Part shown: piece after piece, positions 53,800 through 62,634 of the stretch | How positions within the stretch are numbered: position 1 is the stretch's first letter | How the letters are laid out: each line of letters starts with the position of its first letter | Assembly (NCBI RefSeq): GCF_030541005.1 | Contig: NZ_JASSVM010000003.1 | Coordinates: forward strand, 310,001-374,000 | Length of the DNA stretch: 64,000 nucleotides | Source of the DNA: Marinobacter sp. SS5-14b | GTDB taxonomy: Bacteria > Pseudomonadota > Gammaproteobacteria > Pseudomonadales > Oleiphilaceae | Reading direction: 5' to 3' | Notes under the pieces: generated by a model | Database searches by the model: none | Seen by the model: only the letters and a program-made list of their open reading frames with translations | Told to the model about the DNA's origin: nothing | Program-made: the position numbers and the translations under genes

Positions 53800-55062
53800 A
53801 TGAAAAAAATTGCTGTTATCGGCCTGGGCTACGTAGGCCTGCCCCTTGCCGTTGCCTTTGGCGAAAAACGCCCGGTTGTGGGTTTTGATATTAATGCCAA
53901 GCGGATTGCCGAACTGAAGCAAGGCGAGGACTTTACCCGTGAGGTTTCTTCCGAAGAACTGGCCGCGGCTTCGCAGTTGTCGTTCACCGATTCCCTGGAT
54001 GACATCGCAGGCTGCACGGTGTTTATCGTTACCGTACCCACACCCATTGATGACTACAAAACCCCGGATCTCACCCCACTGGTGAAGGCCAGTGAGAGTG
54101 TGGGCAAGGTGCTTAAATCCGGCGATATTGTGATTTACGAATCCACCGTGTACCCGGGCGCCACGGAAGAGGTGTGTGTGCCGGTGCTGGAGCGGGTGTC
54201 TGGCCTTAAGTTTAACGAGGACTTCTACGCTGGTTACAGCCCGGAGCGGATTAACCCGGGGGATAAGGAACACCGGGTAACCACCATTATGAAGGTCACC
54301 TCCGGCTCTACCCCGGCCATTGCTGAGGAAGTGGATGCCCTGTACGCGGATATCATTACCGCCGGTACCCACAAGGCCAGTTCCATCAAAGTGGCTGAAG
54401 CGGCCAAGGTGATCGAGAACACCCAGCGAGATCTTAACATTGCGCTGATGAACGAGCTGGCCATGATCTTCGCCAAGCTGGGCATTGATACCCACGAAGT
54501 ACTGGCCGCTGCCGGTACCAAGTGGAACTTCCTGCCGTTCAAGCCCGGCCTGGTGGGCGGCCACTGCATTGGGGTAGACCCTTACTACCTCACCCACAAA
54601 GCCCAGGCCATTGGTTACCACCCGGAGATCATCCTGGCGGGCCGCCGCACCAACGATGGCATGGGGCCCTATGTGGCGGCTGAACTGGTGAAAGCCATGA
54701 TCAAAGCCGGCCACACCATCGCCAATGCCCGAGTGCTGGTAATGGGCTTCACCTTCAAAGAAAACTGCCCGGACCTGCGCAACACCCGGGTGATTGACGT
54801 GGTGAAAGAGCTGCGGGACTTCGGCTGCCACGTGGATGTAACCGACTGCTGGGCCGACAGCGCCGAAGCGCTGCATGAATACGGCATAAGCCTGACGGAT
54901 AAGCCGGAGCAGGGCAGCTACAGCGGTGTGATTGTGGCGGTGCCCCACAAAGAATACGCGGCCATGAGTGCCGGTGATCTGCGCGGCTATCTTAAGGCCG
55001 ATGGTGTGTTGTTTGACCTGAAGGGCATTCTGCCTTTGGGTGAGGCGGATTTGCGGCTTTGA
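53800..55062 (+). CDS. tviB: UDP-N-acetylglucosamine 6-dehydrogenase (TviB/WbpO family)
   Basis: 420 residues. Rossmann [65 protein letters not shown], diagnostic for the TviB/WbpO subgroup; catalytic Cys in [16 protein letters not shown]; and a C-terminal UDP-binding domain ([20 protein letters not shown]). It oxidises UDP-GlcNAc or GalNAc to the uronic acid with 2 NAD+. Its last 94 codons are duplicated at 56528-56809. Confidence 0.93.
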   Translation: MKKIAVIGLGYVGLPLAVAFGEKRPVVGFDINAKRIAELKQGEDFTREVSSEELAAASQLSFTDSLDDIAGCTVFIVTVPTPIDDYKTPDLTPLVKASESVGKVLKSGDIVIYESTVYPGATEEVCVPVLERVSGLKFNEDFYAGYSPERINPGDKEHRVTTIMKVTSGSTPAIAEEVDALYADIITAGTHKASSIKVAEAAKVIENTQRDLNIALMNELAMIFAKLGIDTHEVLAAAGTKWNFLPFKPGLVGGHCIGVDPYYLTHKAQAIGYHPEIILAGRRTNDGMGPYVAAELVKAMIKAGHTIANARVLVMGFTFKENCPDLRNTRVIDVVKELRDFGCHVDVTDCWADSAEALHEYGISLTDKPEQGSYSGVIVAVPHKEYAAMSAGDLRGYLKADGVLFDLKGILPLGEADLRL

Positions 55063-55109
55063 GCGGTTTTAAACTTTTTTCAACCTTACTTGCCGGGGCA
55101 TCATAATTA

Positions 55110-56300
55110 GTGGTTGACTTGAGCTGGGTACTGGACGCTGGATTTGCAGGCATGCGTTTCTACGATTTGCCTAATTTTATGCTGTGCGTCCTGTTTGTTT
55201 TGATATGCGGGCAGCGGCTCAAAGTGCCTGCAATCTTTCAGTTCGTCCTGTTACTGCATTGCTTACTTCCGTTTTTCCTTAACGGGGTCTTGTTCTCTTT
55301 CTCATTTATGCCGGATGCATTTAAATACTGGCACGCATTTAACGAGATTCGCGGGGGAGATTTGTCGCTGGTGGCAGCCTGGCAAAAAGGCAATGTGGAG
55401 CAAGCAGCGGCGCTTTTTGCATTAATACCTTTCCCTTTAGCGGTTACGCCGTTAAGTCTTGGTTTTTTTAACACATTTTTGTACGCCGCGCTGTTTTTCT
55501 GGCTCTATAGTAAGCGTGTTTTTACGCCAGCCTCAGTCTGGTTTTTCCTTCTGTATCCAAGCATGGCGCTTTATACAGGTATGGGGCTTAGAGATACATT
55601 CATCTTTATCTTTATGGTAATGGCCATTCAGTGGGCGAGGGAAGGTCGTTGGTGGTTGGCGTTACTGCCACTTTATCTTCTGTTTATGATTAAGTTCCAG
55701 AACTTTTTCATTCTTGGACCAGTTCTGCTGCTTTATGTAATGTTCGGCATTCGTAAAACCGGGGTTTCAGCTGCGAAGGCTGTTGTTGTTTCGGTGATAG
55801 GGCTAGTAACACTGGTTGCTGTTTCTCCTGTTGCATTACCACTGATAAATAAGTTTCGTGGTGCTATGTATGTTGAAGATGGAGGGGATGTTTCAGATGT
55901 TGAGTTTCTTGAAACACCGGCAGAATTTGTACTTGAGGGGCTGGTAAGTGGCTTTTACTTTTTAGCAAAACCTCTGCCGTGGGAGGCGACCAATATTCTG
56001 CAGCTCATTCAGGCAGGGGAAAACCTGGTTATTCTGATGGTTCTGTTTTTATTAGTTAGGGTATCGTGGAAAAAAGCCCCTGAAAAACTCATATTCTGGC
56101 TACTGTTTATGGCGTTGGCTTTAACAGTGTATGGGTTGGTTGTTTTCAATTACGGAACAGCTGCACGCTATAGATACCCGTTTATTGCCATTTTTGTATT
56201 GTTTGTTTGTGCTGATTGCTCCGTGAGAAAAGTAATACCGTTTACTTTTAGGAAACGCACCGCTGGAGACTGTCCAGTTAACCTTCAGCATCATGATTAA
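55110..56300 (+). CDS. Polytopic membrane protein, second candidate Wzy polymerase
   Basis: 396 residues, GTG start, AT-rich. About 10 hydrophobic segments; the loop FNEIRGGDLSLVAAWQKGN and the motif FFLLYPSMALYTGMGLRDTFIFIFMVMAIQWAREGRW (a membrane-edge RDT motif) resemble EpsG- and Wzy-like proteins. Not closely similar to the candidate at 51422. It sits in the AT-rich stretch between the two copies of the tviB 3' end and was probably gained with that segment. Confidence 0.6.
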   Translation: MVDLSWVLDAGFAGMRFYDLPNFMLCVLFVLICGQRLKVPAIFQFVLLLHCLLPFFLNGVLFSFSFMPDAFKYWHAFNEIRGGDLSLVAAWQKGNVEQAAALFALIPFPLAVTPLSLGFFNTFLYAALFFWLYSKRVFTPASVWFFLLYPSMALYTGMGLRDTFIFIFMVMAIQWAREGRWWLALLPLYLLFMIKFQNFFILGPVLLLYVMFGIRKTGVSAAKAVVVSVIGLVTLVAVSPVALPLINKFRGAMYVEDGGDVSDVEFLETPAEFVLEGLVSGFYFLAKPLPWEATNILQLIQAGENLVILMVLFLLVRVSWKKAPEKLIFWLLFMALALTVYGLVVFNYGTAARYRYPFIAIFVLFVCADCSVRKVIPFTFRKRTAGDCPVNLQHHD

Positions 56301-56314
56301 AGGGAGAAGTGGTT

Positions 56315-56809
56315 GTGTCTAAAGTGCTTGTATACGAGTTGAATGAAGTTCCATGGAGAGTGATTGATTTTTATCTCAAGCACCGCCCGAATGCAAACCT
56401 TCATGGATTTTTAAAGTCAGCATCGTCACTAACCACGCATACCGTAGATTCTGGAGAACTACACCCTTGGAGTACATGGCCTACGATGCATCGGGGCGTC
56501 AGCAATGACACTCATGGAATTCGGTACAACACCCGGGTGATTGACGTGGTGAAAGAACTGCACGACTTTGGCTGCCAGGTGGATGTAACCGACTGCTGGG
56601 CAGACAGTGCCGAGGCGGAGCATGAATACGGCATCAGCCTGACGGAAAAGCCGGAGCAGGGCAGCTACAGCGGCGTGATTGTAGCGGTGCCGCACCGGGA
56701 ATACGCGGCCATGAGTGCCGGTGACCTGCGCGGTTATCTGAGGGCGGATGGTGTGTTGTTTGACCTGAAGGGTGTGTTGCCTTTGGGTGAGGCGGATTTG
56801 CGGTTGTAA
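56315..56809 (+). pseudogene. Chimeric ORF: truncated phosphodiesterase fused to duplicated tviB 3' end
   Basis: GTG 56315 has GGGAG upstream. The first ~70 codons (KVLVYELNEVPWRVIDFYLK, then ELHPWSTWPTMHRGVSNDTHGIRYN) read like the start of an alkaline-phosphatase-superfamily phosphodiesterase, a protein normally several times longer. From 56528 the frame continues into [20 protein letters not shown] and onward to the tviB stop, matching codons of tviB from 54781 with scattered differences. The junction is in frame. Neither half could be a functional enzyme, so it is probably a recombination scar. Confidence 0.85.
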
Positions 56810-56882
56810 TTCACAGCGTGAGCGGCCGGGTCAAATATTAAGAAAGGCTCAATAACATTCCAGCACGTAAGGCGAACACACG

Positions 56883-58025
56883 TTGTCAGGCAATTCCAGA
56901 AGACTACTGTTTGTAGTTAATGCCCCAGAGTTTTTTCTGTCGCACCGGTTGCCGATAGCCGTTGCAGCCCAAAAAGCGGGGTACGAGGTACACGTTGCCT
57001 CCGCCCCCGGCGACAGCGTTCAGAGCATTCGGGCAAGGGGATTCATCCATCATTCGGTTGGTTTTGCGCGAAGTGGCCAGAATCCCTGGGTGGAGCTCAG
57101 AACGTTGGTGAGTTTGGTTCGGCTCTTTCGCAGAGCTCGGGCAGACGTCGTTCATCTTGTAACGATCAAGCCAGTGCTCTATGGCGGCATCGCGGCGCGG
57201 CTCGCTCGGGTACCTGGTGTTGTTGCAGCCGTTTCAGGTTTGGGTACAGTGTTTCTGGCTGATTCAGGGCTTGCAAGGGCTCGACGCTGGTTGATCGCTA
57301 AACTGTATTCGGCAGCGTTAAAGCAGAAGCGCTTGGCAGTTATTTTTCAGAATCCGGATGATCGAGATACGCTGATTTCGTTTGGCGCTCTTCAACTAGG
57401 TGATGTCCGGATGATACGCGGTTCCGGCGTTTCGCTGGATGAATACTCTCGTTTGCCTGAACCTGAAGCCGCGAGGCCAGTCGTGGTGATGGCTGCTCGT
57501 CTGTTGCGGGATAAAGGTGTATTTGAGTTTGTGGAAGCGGCCAGACTGTTGCGCAGTCGCGGCGTGGATGTCGAGATGAAGTTGATTGGTTCTGCTGATG
57601 CCGGAAACCTTACCAGCGTGACGGAGGCGGAGCTTGATAAATGGCGTAAAGAAGGGGTAGTCGAGCTAATGGGGTTCCGCCCTGATATTGCTGCTCAATA
57701 CGCAGCAGCGAATATCGTTTGCCTGCCCTCTTATCGTGAAGGACTGCCAAAGAGTCTTGTGGAAGCGGCGGCATGTGGGCGGGCCGTGGTAACAACGGAT
57801 GTGCCGGGTTGCCGTGATGCAATCACTCCCAATGAAACGGGGCTGCTGGTTCCGGTTAAGGATTCTGTTGCCTTAGCAGATGCGATTCAAAAACTGGTGG
57901 AAGATTCCGAGCTTCGAACACGTATGGCTAAGGCAGGGCGCGAGTTAGCAGAAGAGGCGTTTTCTATCGAGAAAATCGTCGCTCAGCACGTGAAGATCTA
58001 TGAGGAGGTTTCTGCCAATGGTTAA
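56883..58025 (+). CDS. GT4 glycosyltransferase (PglA-like)
   Basis: 380 residues, TTG start at 56883. GT-B: LLFVVNAPEFFLSHRLPIAVAAQKAGYEVHVAS (the FFLSHR N-terminal motif is typical of the PglA/WbnK group), VHLVTIKPVLYGGIAAR, VSGLGTVF, MAARLLRDKGVFEFVEAA and LPSYREGLPKSLVEAAACGRAVVTTDVPGCRDAI (EX7E). It probably adds the second sugar to the carrier-linked residue made by the PglC-like enzyme encoded downstream. Confidence 0.9.
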   Translation: MSGNSRRLLFVVNAPEFFLSHRLPIAVAAQKAGYEVHVASAPGDSVQSIRARGFIHHSVGFARSGQNPWVELRTLVSLVRLFRRARADVVHLVTIKPVLYGGIAARLARVPGVVAAVSGLGTVFLADSGLARARRWLIAKLYSAALKQKRLAVIFQNPDDRDTLISFGALQLGDVRMIRGSGVSLDEYSRLPEPEAARPVVVMAARLLRDKGVFEFVEAARLLRSRGVDVEMKLIGSADAGNLTSVTEAELDKWRKEGVVELMGFRPDIAAQYAAANIVCLPSYREGLPKSLVEAAACGRAVVTTDVPGCRDAITPNETGLLVPVKDSVALADAIQKLVEDSELRTRMAKAGRELAEEAFSIEKIVAQHVKIYEEVSANG

Positions 58026-58031
58026 CTATGG

Positions 58032-58991
58032 ATGGTTGAACTTGTGAAAGTTCTGTTAACAGGTGCGACGGGGTTTGTTGGTAAGGGGTTGGCGCGGCAG
58101 TTGGGACGCATGGAGGGCGTTTCTTTGGCGTGTGCCGTTCGCCGATCCGGTACACCTCAGTGTGGTGAAGAGTTTGCGGTTGGCGAACTGCAGGCCACTA
58201 CGGATTGGTATGCTGCGCTCGCCGGGCGAAATGTGGTGGTCCACGCAGCGGCGCGGGCCCACGTTATGCGCGATGAAACCGAGAATCCATTAGCCGAGTA
58301 CCGAAGGGTAAATGTTGACGGTACCCTTAACCTTGCTCGCCAGGCAGCCGAAGCCGGGGTTAGCAGGTTTGTATTTGTCAGTTCAATCAAGGTGAATGGC
58401 GAGGAAACCGGTGAGGGAATGCGCTTTACGGCTGATCAGCTGCCAGCCCCAGAGGACGCATACGGAATCTCGAAGCTTGAAGCGGAGCAGGCGCTGCAAG
58501 CTTTGGCAGAGGAAACCGGCATGGAGGTGGTAATTATCCGCCCGCCACTAGTGTATGGGCCCGGTGTAAAGGGTAACTTTGCCACAATGATTAAGTTGGT
58601 TCATAAAGGCTTACCTCTACCTCTTGGTGCTGTTCACAATAAGCGTTCGTTGGTAGCCCTCGATAATCTGGTGGATTTGATCATTACCTGTATTGGCCAC
58701 CCGGCCGCCGCAAATCAGGTTTTCCTGGCTGGTGATGGTACCGATCTTTCAACCACTGAATTGTTGCGGGGGATCGGTCAAGTCATGGGGAAACCCGCCC
58801 GCTTGATTCCTGTTCCGCCTGGATTGCTGATGTTTGGAGCCAGCTTGATGGGCAAAAAGGATGTAGCACAACGTGTACTGGGCTCTTTGCAGGTAGATAT
58901 TTCGAAAGCCCGACATCTGTTGGGCTGGGAGCCGCCCCTTTCTGTTGAAGAAGGGCTTCGCCGCTGTTTTGATTCGGAGAACGTATCTTGA
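58032..58991 (+). CDS. NAD-dependent epimerase/dehydratase (WbpV-like)
   Basis: 319 residues; ATG 58032 or GTG 58044. SDR: VKVLLTGATGFVGKGLARQL, VVHAAARAHVM, FVFVSSIKVNGEETGEG, YGISKLEAEQAL (YxxxK) and IIRPPLVYGPGVKGNF. Annotated in many O-antigen loci as a UDP-sugar 4-epimerase or reductase next to the initiating transferase, as here. 4-bp overlap with the transferase gene. Exact sugar unknown. Confidence 0.85.
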   Translation: MVELVKVLLTGATGFVGKGLARQLGRMEGVSLACAVRRSGTPQCGEEFAVGELQATTDWYAALAGRNVVVHAAARAHVMRDETENPLAEYRRVNVDGTLNLARQAAEAGVSRFVFVSSIKVNGEETGEGMRFTADQLPAPEDAYGISKLEAEQALQALAEETGMEVVIIRPPLVYGPGVKGNFATMIKLVHKGLPLPLGAVHNKRSLVALDNLVDLIITCIGHPAAANQVFLAGDGTDLSTTELLRGIGQVMGKPARLIPVPPGLLMFGASLMGKKDVAQRVLGSLQVDISKARHLLGWEPPLSVEEGLRRCFDSENVS

Positions 58992-59545
58992 TTCGTCTGT
59001 TTGATTTTTTCTTTTCCCTGCTTGGGTTGGTGTTTGGTTTCCCCGTTTTGTTGATTCTGTGGGTGATTGGTTTCTTCGATACTGGCTCGCCGCTCTTTCG
59101 GCAACAGCGGGTAGGGCGGAATAAAAAGCCGTTTACGTTGGTAAAGTTCCGGACCATGAAAAAGAATACGGCTTCCGTGGCCAGTCACCTTGCAAGCGCT
59201 GATGCCATAACCCCCTTTGGTCACTTTCTTCGCCGCACCAAACTGGACGAGCTCCCCCAACTGTGGAACGTGCTCAAGGGTGAGATGAGCCTGGTAGGGC
59301 CCCGCCCTTGTTTGTTTAATCAGGAAGAACTGATTGCTGAGCGTGAAAGCCGTGGTGTGCTGGCTGCCCGGCCGGGAATTACGGGATTGGCTCAGGTGAA
59401 TGACATAGATATGTCTACGCCGGAGCTGCTGGCAGAAACTGACCAGAAGATGTTGGCGAGCCTGTCGGTTGGCGCTTACTTCAAGTACATCTTTATGACA
59501 GTGGCGGGTAGGGGAGCAGGTGATCGCGTACCAGGGAAAGATTAA
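58988..59545 (+). CDS. Initiating phosphoglycosyl transferase (PglC-like)
   Basis: 185 residues, TTG start overlapping the previous stop. The monotopic PGT fold: a membrane re-entrant N-terminus (FDFFFSLLGLVFGFPVLLILW), PLFRQQRVGRNKKPFTLVKFRTM, RRTKLDELPQLWNVLKGEMSLVGPRPCL and RPGITGLAQVN. Small size and lack of extra membrane helices match PglC rather than WcaJ or WbaP. It transfers a sugar phosphate to undecaprenyl phosphate to start each repeat unit. Confidence 0.93.
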   Translation: MIRLFDFFFSLLGLVFGFPVLLILWVIGFFDTGSPLFRQQRVGRNKKPFTLVKFRTMKKNTASVASHLASADAITPFGHFLRRTKLDELPQLWNVLKGEMSLVGPRPCLFNQEELIAERESRGVLAARPGITGLAQVNDIDMSTPELLAETDQKMLASLSVGAYFKYIFMTVAGRGAGDRVPGKD

Positions 59546-59560
59546 TTTCAGGAGTATTAG

Positions 59561-60727
59561 ATGAAAATCGCCATTGCCGGTACCGGCTATGTTGGCTTAT
59601 CCAACGCTATGCTGTTAGCTCAGCACAACGAGGTAGTTGCCCTGGACATTGATCCAGCAAAAGTGGAGCTGTTGAACAGCGGAAAAAGCCCGATTGTAGA
59701 TTCAGAGATTGCTGATTTTCTGGCCAATAAAGACCTCAACTTCGCCGCAACTCTGGACAAGGATCAGGCCTACAAGGGTGCAGATTACGTGGTGATCGCC
59801 ACGCCCACTGACTACGATCCGGAGACCAACTACTTCAACACCAAAACGGTGGAGTCGGTTATTCAGGATGTGATGGCGGTTAATCCGGATGCCGTGATGG
59901 TGATCAAGTCCGCGGTGCCGGTGGGTTACACCCGAGAGGTATCTGAGCGTTTTGGTTGTGCCAATGTTATCTTCTCGCCGGAGTTCCTGCGTGAAGGAAA
60001 AGCGTTGTATGACAACTTGTATCCGTCTCGTATTGTGGTTGGCGAGCGCTCTGAGCGGGCGGAGGTGTTTGCCGGGTTGCTCAAGCAGGGGGCACTAAAA
60101 GGCGATGTGCCGGTGCTGTTTACCGACAGCACGGAAGCCGAGGCCATTAAGCTGTTTTCGAACACCTTCCTGGCCATGCGCGTAGCCTACTTCAACGAGT
60201 TGGACACCTACGCCGCCCGGCATGGTCTGAACTCCCGGCAGATTATAGATGGCGTGGGGCTGGACCCGCGTATTGGAGACCACTACAACAACCCTTCGTT
60301 CGGCTACGGCGGTTACTGCTTGCCGAAAGACACCAAGCAACTGTTGGCTAACTATGAAGACGTTCCCAACAACCTGATCAAAGCCATTGTGGATGCTAAC
60401 CGCACCCGTAAGGACTTTATTGCCGACGATATTCTTGCCCGCAATCCGAAGGTGGTGGGTGTGTACCGTCTGGTGATGAAGTCTGGTTCAGACAATTTCC
60501 GTGCTTCCGCCATTCAGGGAATCATGAAGCGCATCAAGGCCAAGGGTATTGAGGTGATTGTTTATGAACCGGAGCTGGAGGAAGACGAGTTTTTCCACTC
60601 CCGGGTTATTCGCGATCTGGAGGCCTTCAAGCAAGAGGCGGATGTGATTGTTGCCAATCGCCGGAGTGAGAATTTGGCGGATGTTGAAGGCAAGGTTTAT
60701 ACGCGGGATTTGTTTGGCCGTGACTGA
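59561..60727 (+). CDS. ugd: UDP-glucose 6-dehydrogenase
   Basis: 388 residues. [82 protein letters not shown] and the catalytic Cys in [19 protein letters not shown] are diagnostic of Ugd. It converts UDP-glucose to UDP-glucuronate. This gives the locus a second uronic-acid precursor besides the TviB product. Confidence 0.95.
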   Translation: MKIAIAGTGYVGLSNAMLLAQHNEVVALDIDPAKVELLNSGKSPIVDSEIADFLANKDLNFAATLDKDQAYKGADYVVIATPTDYDPETNYFNTKTVESVIQDVMAVNPDAVMVIKSAVPVGYTREVSERFGCANVIFSPEFLREGKALYDNLYPSRIVVGERSERAEVFAGLLKQGALKGDVPVLFTDSTEAEAIKLFSNTFLAMRVAYFNELDTYAARHGLNSRQIIDGVGLDPRIGDHYNNPSFGYGGYCLPKDTKQLLANYEDVPNNLIKAIVDANRTRKDFIADDILARNPKVVGVYRLVMKSGSDNFRASAIQGIMKRIKAKGIEVIVYEPELEEDEFFHSRVIRDLEAFKQEADVIVANRRSENLADVEGKVYTRDLFGRD

Positions 60728-60753
60728 CGGGGATCGGCGCTAGCAGAAGGGTG

Positions 60754-60787
60754 AGGTCATACCCCTGAAGGGTACGACCCTGTTGTA
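60754..60787. repeat. REP-like element, diverged (GGTCATACCCC type)
   Basis: GAGGTCATACCCC and GGTACGACCC arms then TTGTAG. First of three copies (60754, 61174, 61882) of a diverged palindrome that separates small cargo genes. Confidence 0.65.
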
Positions 60788-60796
60788 GCCTGGCCG

Positions 60797-60880
60797 GCTT
60801 GGTAAACCGTATTTGCTTTGTCCGTGTGGGTCCGTGAGTGTCCGTGGCGAAAAAGGAATTTCCATTAACTCCAGGGGGGC
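60797..60880 (+). repeat. Leader repeat of the toxin-antitoxin islet (copy 1)
   Basis: About 80 bp running from GCTTTGTCCGTGTGGGTCCG through GAGTGTCCGTG to TTAACTCCAGGG. A second copy is at about 61940-62012 with scattered changes, and a shorter third relative (AAAAGGAATGCCAATCAACT) lies at about 62650. Contains GTCCGTG-type short direct repeats. Confidence 0.7.
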
Positions 60881-60885
60881 GTGGC

Positions 60886-61137
60886 ATGACTATTTCGCCT
60901 GAGAAAGTCTGGTTTGATGAGGATAACCTTTGGGTGTTGTTGTCTGATGGCCGGACGGTTGGTGCGCCGCTGGTTTGGTTTCCCCGTTTGTTGAACGCTG
61001 ATAGTGCCAGCCGCAAAGACTTTGAGCTGAGCGTTCATGGTATTCACTGGGATGCCCTGGATGAAGACATCAGTGTGCAGGGGCTGTTGGCTGGGTTGGG
61101 GGATCAGACTCACCCAAAGCGTGAGAGTGTGGCTTAG
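60886..61137 (+). CDS. DUF2442-family small protein
   Basis: 83 residues from ATG 60886, preceded by a G-rich ribosome site. VWFDEDNLWVLLSDGRTVGAPLVWFPRLLNADSASRKDFELSVHGIHWDALDEDISVQGLL is the DUF2442 core (W-FP-L...G-HW--LDEDIS-GLL). DUF2442 genes often travel with DUF4160 genes and behave like toxin-antitoxin cargo; no DUF4160 partner is visible here, so this may be an orphan. Function unknown. Confidence 0.85.
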   Translation: MTISPEKVWFDEDNLWVLLSDGRTVGAPLVWFPRLLNADSASRKDFELSVHGIHWDALDEDISVQGLLAGLGDQTHPKRESVA

Positions 61138-61173
61138 TTTGTCAGGTTAACCCCTGAGGCGCTGGCAGAAGGG

Positions 61174-61210
61174 TGGGGTCATACCCCTGCGTGGTACGAC
61201 CCCTTTGTAG
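61174..61210. repeat. REP-like element, diverged (GGTCATACCCC type)
   Basis: GGGGTCATACCCC and GGTACGACCCC then TTTGTAG, between the DUF2442 gene and parD. Confidence 0.7.
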
Positions 61211-61282
61211 ACTGCTTGGTTTGGTAAGCCGGAAAGTATGCTATTCTGCACCAATAGTATGATTTTTGGGGTGGGGTGCTTT

Positions 61283-61546
61283 ATGACAACTGTTCGCAAG
61301 ACAATCACTTTGACAGATACCCAGAGCAACTGGGTTAAGTCTCGGATTGCTCGTGGTGATTTCACAAACGATAGTGAATACTTTCGTGATTTGATCCGCA
61401 GGGATCAGGAGCGCAATGCCGGGCTGGAGCAATTACGGGCAGCGTTGCTAGAGGGAGAAGAAAGCGGCTTCAGTCATCGCACACTGGAGGAGATTCGTCG
61501 GGCAGCCAGGGAGAGGCTAATAGAGGATGGCAAGTTACAGGCTTAG
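61283..61546 (+). CDS. parD: ParD-like antitoxin
   Basis: 87 residues from ATG 61283 (GGGGTG upstream). Ribbon-helix-helix N-terminus KTITLTDTQSNWVKSRIARGDFTNDSEYFRDLIRRDQ is the ParD/CopG-like pattern; the C-terminal acidic and helical tail binds the toxin. Overlaps parE by 20 bp. Antitoxin and likely autorepressor. Confidence 0.9.
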   Translation: MTTVRKTITLTDTQSNWVKSRIARGDFTNDSEYFRDLIRRDQERNAGLEQLRAALLEGEESGFSHRTLEEIRRAARERLIEDGKLQA

Positions 61547-61817
61547 TGAGCAAGCCGCTGAGGATTTCGAGTCTATTTATATTTTCGGACTGCTGAATTT
61601 TGGATTGCGTCAGGCTGACATTTACGCTGATGGCATGGAAGCGCGGATTGAACAGATTGCTACTCAGCCTGAGTTGTATCCTTCCATAGAGCATGTGAGG
61701 TCTGGTTACCGGCTGAGTGTCTACAGAAGTCATTCTATTTATTACCGATTAGATGACTGTGGCGTGGTTATCGTCCGTATTCTGCGTAGTCAGGATGTTG
61801 GGGCGGCGCTTGAATAG
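61527..61817 (+). CDS. parE: ParE-family toxin
   Basis: 96 residues. YRLSEQAAEDFESIYIFGLLNFGLRQADIYADGMEARIEQIATQPELYPSIEHVRSGYRLSVYRSHSIYYRLDDCGVVIVRILRSQD is a complete ParE/RelE-superfamily sequence, including the YRSHSIYYR strand and the IVRILRSQD ending. ParE toxins usually poison gyrase. Follows and overlaps its antitoxin. Confidence 0.93.
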   Translation: MASYRLSEQAAEDFESIYIFGLLNFGLRQADIYADGMEARIEQIATQPELYPSIEHVRSGYRLSVYRSHSIYYRLDDCGVVIVRILRSQDVGAALE

Positions 61818-61881
61818 TGCAGGTATTGCTGAGAAGAGCAGGGATATACCCGCCTTTTGGTGACTGGCGCTGGCAGAAGGG

Positions 61882-61918
61882 TGGGGGCATACCCCTGCGG
61901 AGTACGACCCCTTTGTAG
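61882..61918. repeat. REP-like element, diverged (GGGCATACCCC type)
   Basis: GGGGGCATACCCC and GTACGACCCC then TTTGTAG, between parE and dinJ. Followed by leader-repeat copy 2 (about 61940-62012). Confidence 0.7.
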
Positions 61919-62055
61919 ACTGGTTGGCTTTGTAAGCCTTAATTGCTTTGTTCGTGTGGGTCTGTGAGTGTCCGTGACTAGAAAAAGGATTTCCAATTAA
62001 CTCCAGGGAGTAAGGAAGCACTATGAAGAACATCATCATTTGTCCGGAATTTGCG

Positions 62056-62076
62056 TTACAATGTCTGACAATGTAA
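62056..62076 (+). promoter_or_regulatory. Palindromic operator upstream of dinJ
   Basis: TTACAATGTC, a single T, then GACAATGTAA: 10-bp arms with one mismatched pair, 17 bp before the antitoxin ATG. Position and symmetry fit an autoregulatory antitoxin site. Confidence 0.55.
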
Positions 62077-62093
62077 GACAAATGGAGCGCATC

Positions 62094-62378
62094 ATGAAAA
62101 CCGAGATGCTTAGCACCCGTATAGACCACGACACCAAGGTTGCGTTTTCGCATATTTGTGACGAGGTTGGCCTTAGCCCTTCACAGGCCATCAAGTTGTT
62201 CGCCCGAGCGGTTATTAATCACGGCGGAATTCCCTTTGAGATCAAGGTGCCTCAGCCGAACGAAACGAGCACTGCTGCTATGCAGGAACTCAGGGAAGGG
62301 AGGGGGCACCGCGCGGAGTCGCTGGATAGCCTTTTAGAAGAGCTCACGGATGGCAAAATCGCGCATGCACAGCCTTGA
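62094..62378 (+). CDS. dinJ: RelB/DinJ-family antitoxin
   Basis: 94 residues from ATG 62094 with GGAG six bases upstream. MLSTRIDHDTKVAFSHICDEVGLSPSQAIKLFARAVINHGGIPFEIKVPQPNETS is the DinJ/RelB ribbon-helix-helix pattern (GLSxSxAI--F-----N-GGIPF). It overlaps the yafQ-like toxin by up to 29 bp. The C-terminus LLEELTDGKIAHAQP is the toxin-wrapping tail. Confidence 0.93.
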   Translation: MKTEMLSTRIDHDTKVAFSHICDEVGLSPSQAIKLFARAVINHGGIPFEIKVPQPNETSTAAMQELREGRGHRAESLDSLLEELTDGKIAHAQP

Positions 62379-62634
62379 ATACTCAACCCAGTTTAAAAAA
62401 GACTTCAAAAAGGTAACGAAATTGCCTATCCCCGATATTGTCGAGGTGGGCCGCATTATCTCTAAGCTGCAGCGTGATGAGCCATTGGAAGACAAGAATG
62501 TCGACCATGCTCTGACTGGTAACTGGCATGGTTTCAGAGACTGTCACATCAAGCCAGATCTGGTTTTGATCTACAGAGTTGATAACGGCACGTTGCAGCT
62601 GGCCAGAATTGGCAGCCATACTGAGCTTTTTTAG
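62350..62634 (+). CDS. yafQ: YafQ-family mRNA interferase toxin
   Basis: 94 residues from ATG 62350, or 89 from ATG 62365. YSTQFKKDFKKVTKLP..., LTGNWHGFRDCHIKPDLVLIYRVDNGTLQLARIGSHTELF is the YafQ signature, with the catalytic His/Asp set (H-x-K-x-D in CHIKPD and the final H of SHTELF). YafQ cleaves mRNA on the ribosome. Paired with the DinJ-like antitoxin. Confidence 0.93.
   Translation: MAKSRMHSLEYSTQFKKDFKKVTKLPIPDIVEVGRIISKLQRDEPLEDKNVDHALTGNWHGFRDCHIKPDLVLIYRVDNGTLQLARIGSHTELF

Noticed and set aside
52855..54948. A 697-codon open frame on the minus strand across the epimerase and dehydrogenase genes
   Set aside because: It is antisense to two clear, conserved genes and reflects high-GC codon bias; its translation resembles no protein.
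56315..56809. A genuine small phosphodiesterase or UDP-sugar dehydrogenase
   Set aside because: It contains only the N-terminal fragment of one family and the C-terminal fragment of another; neither has its active site.
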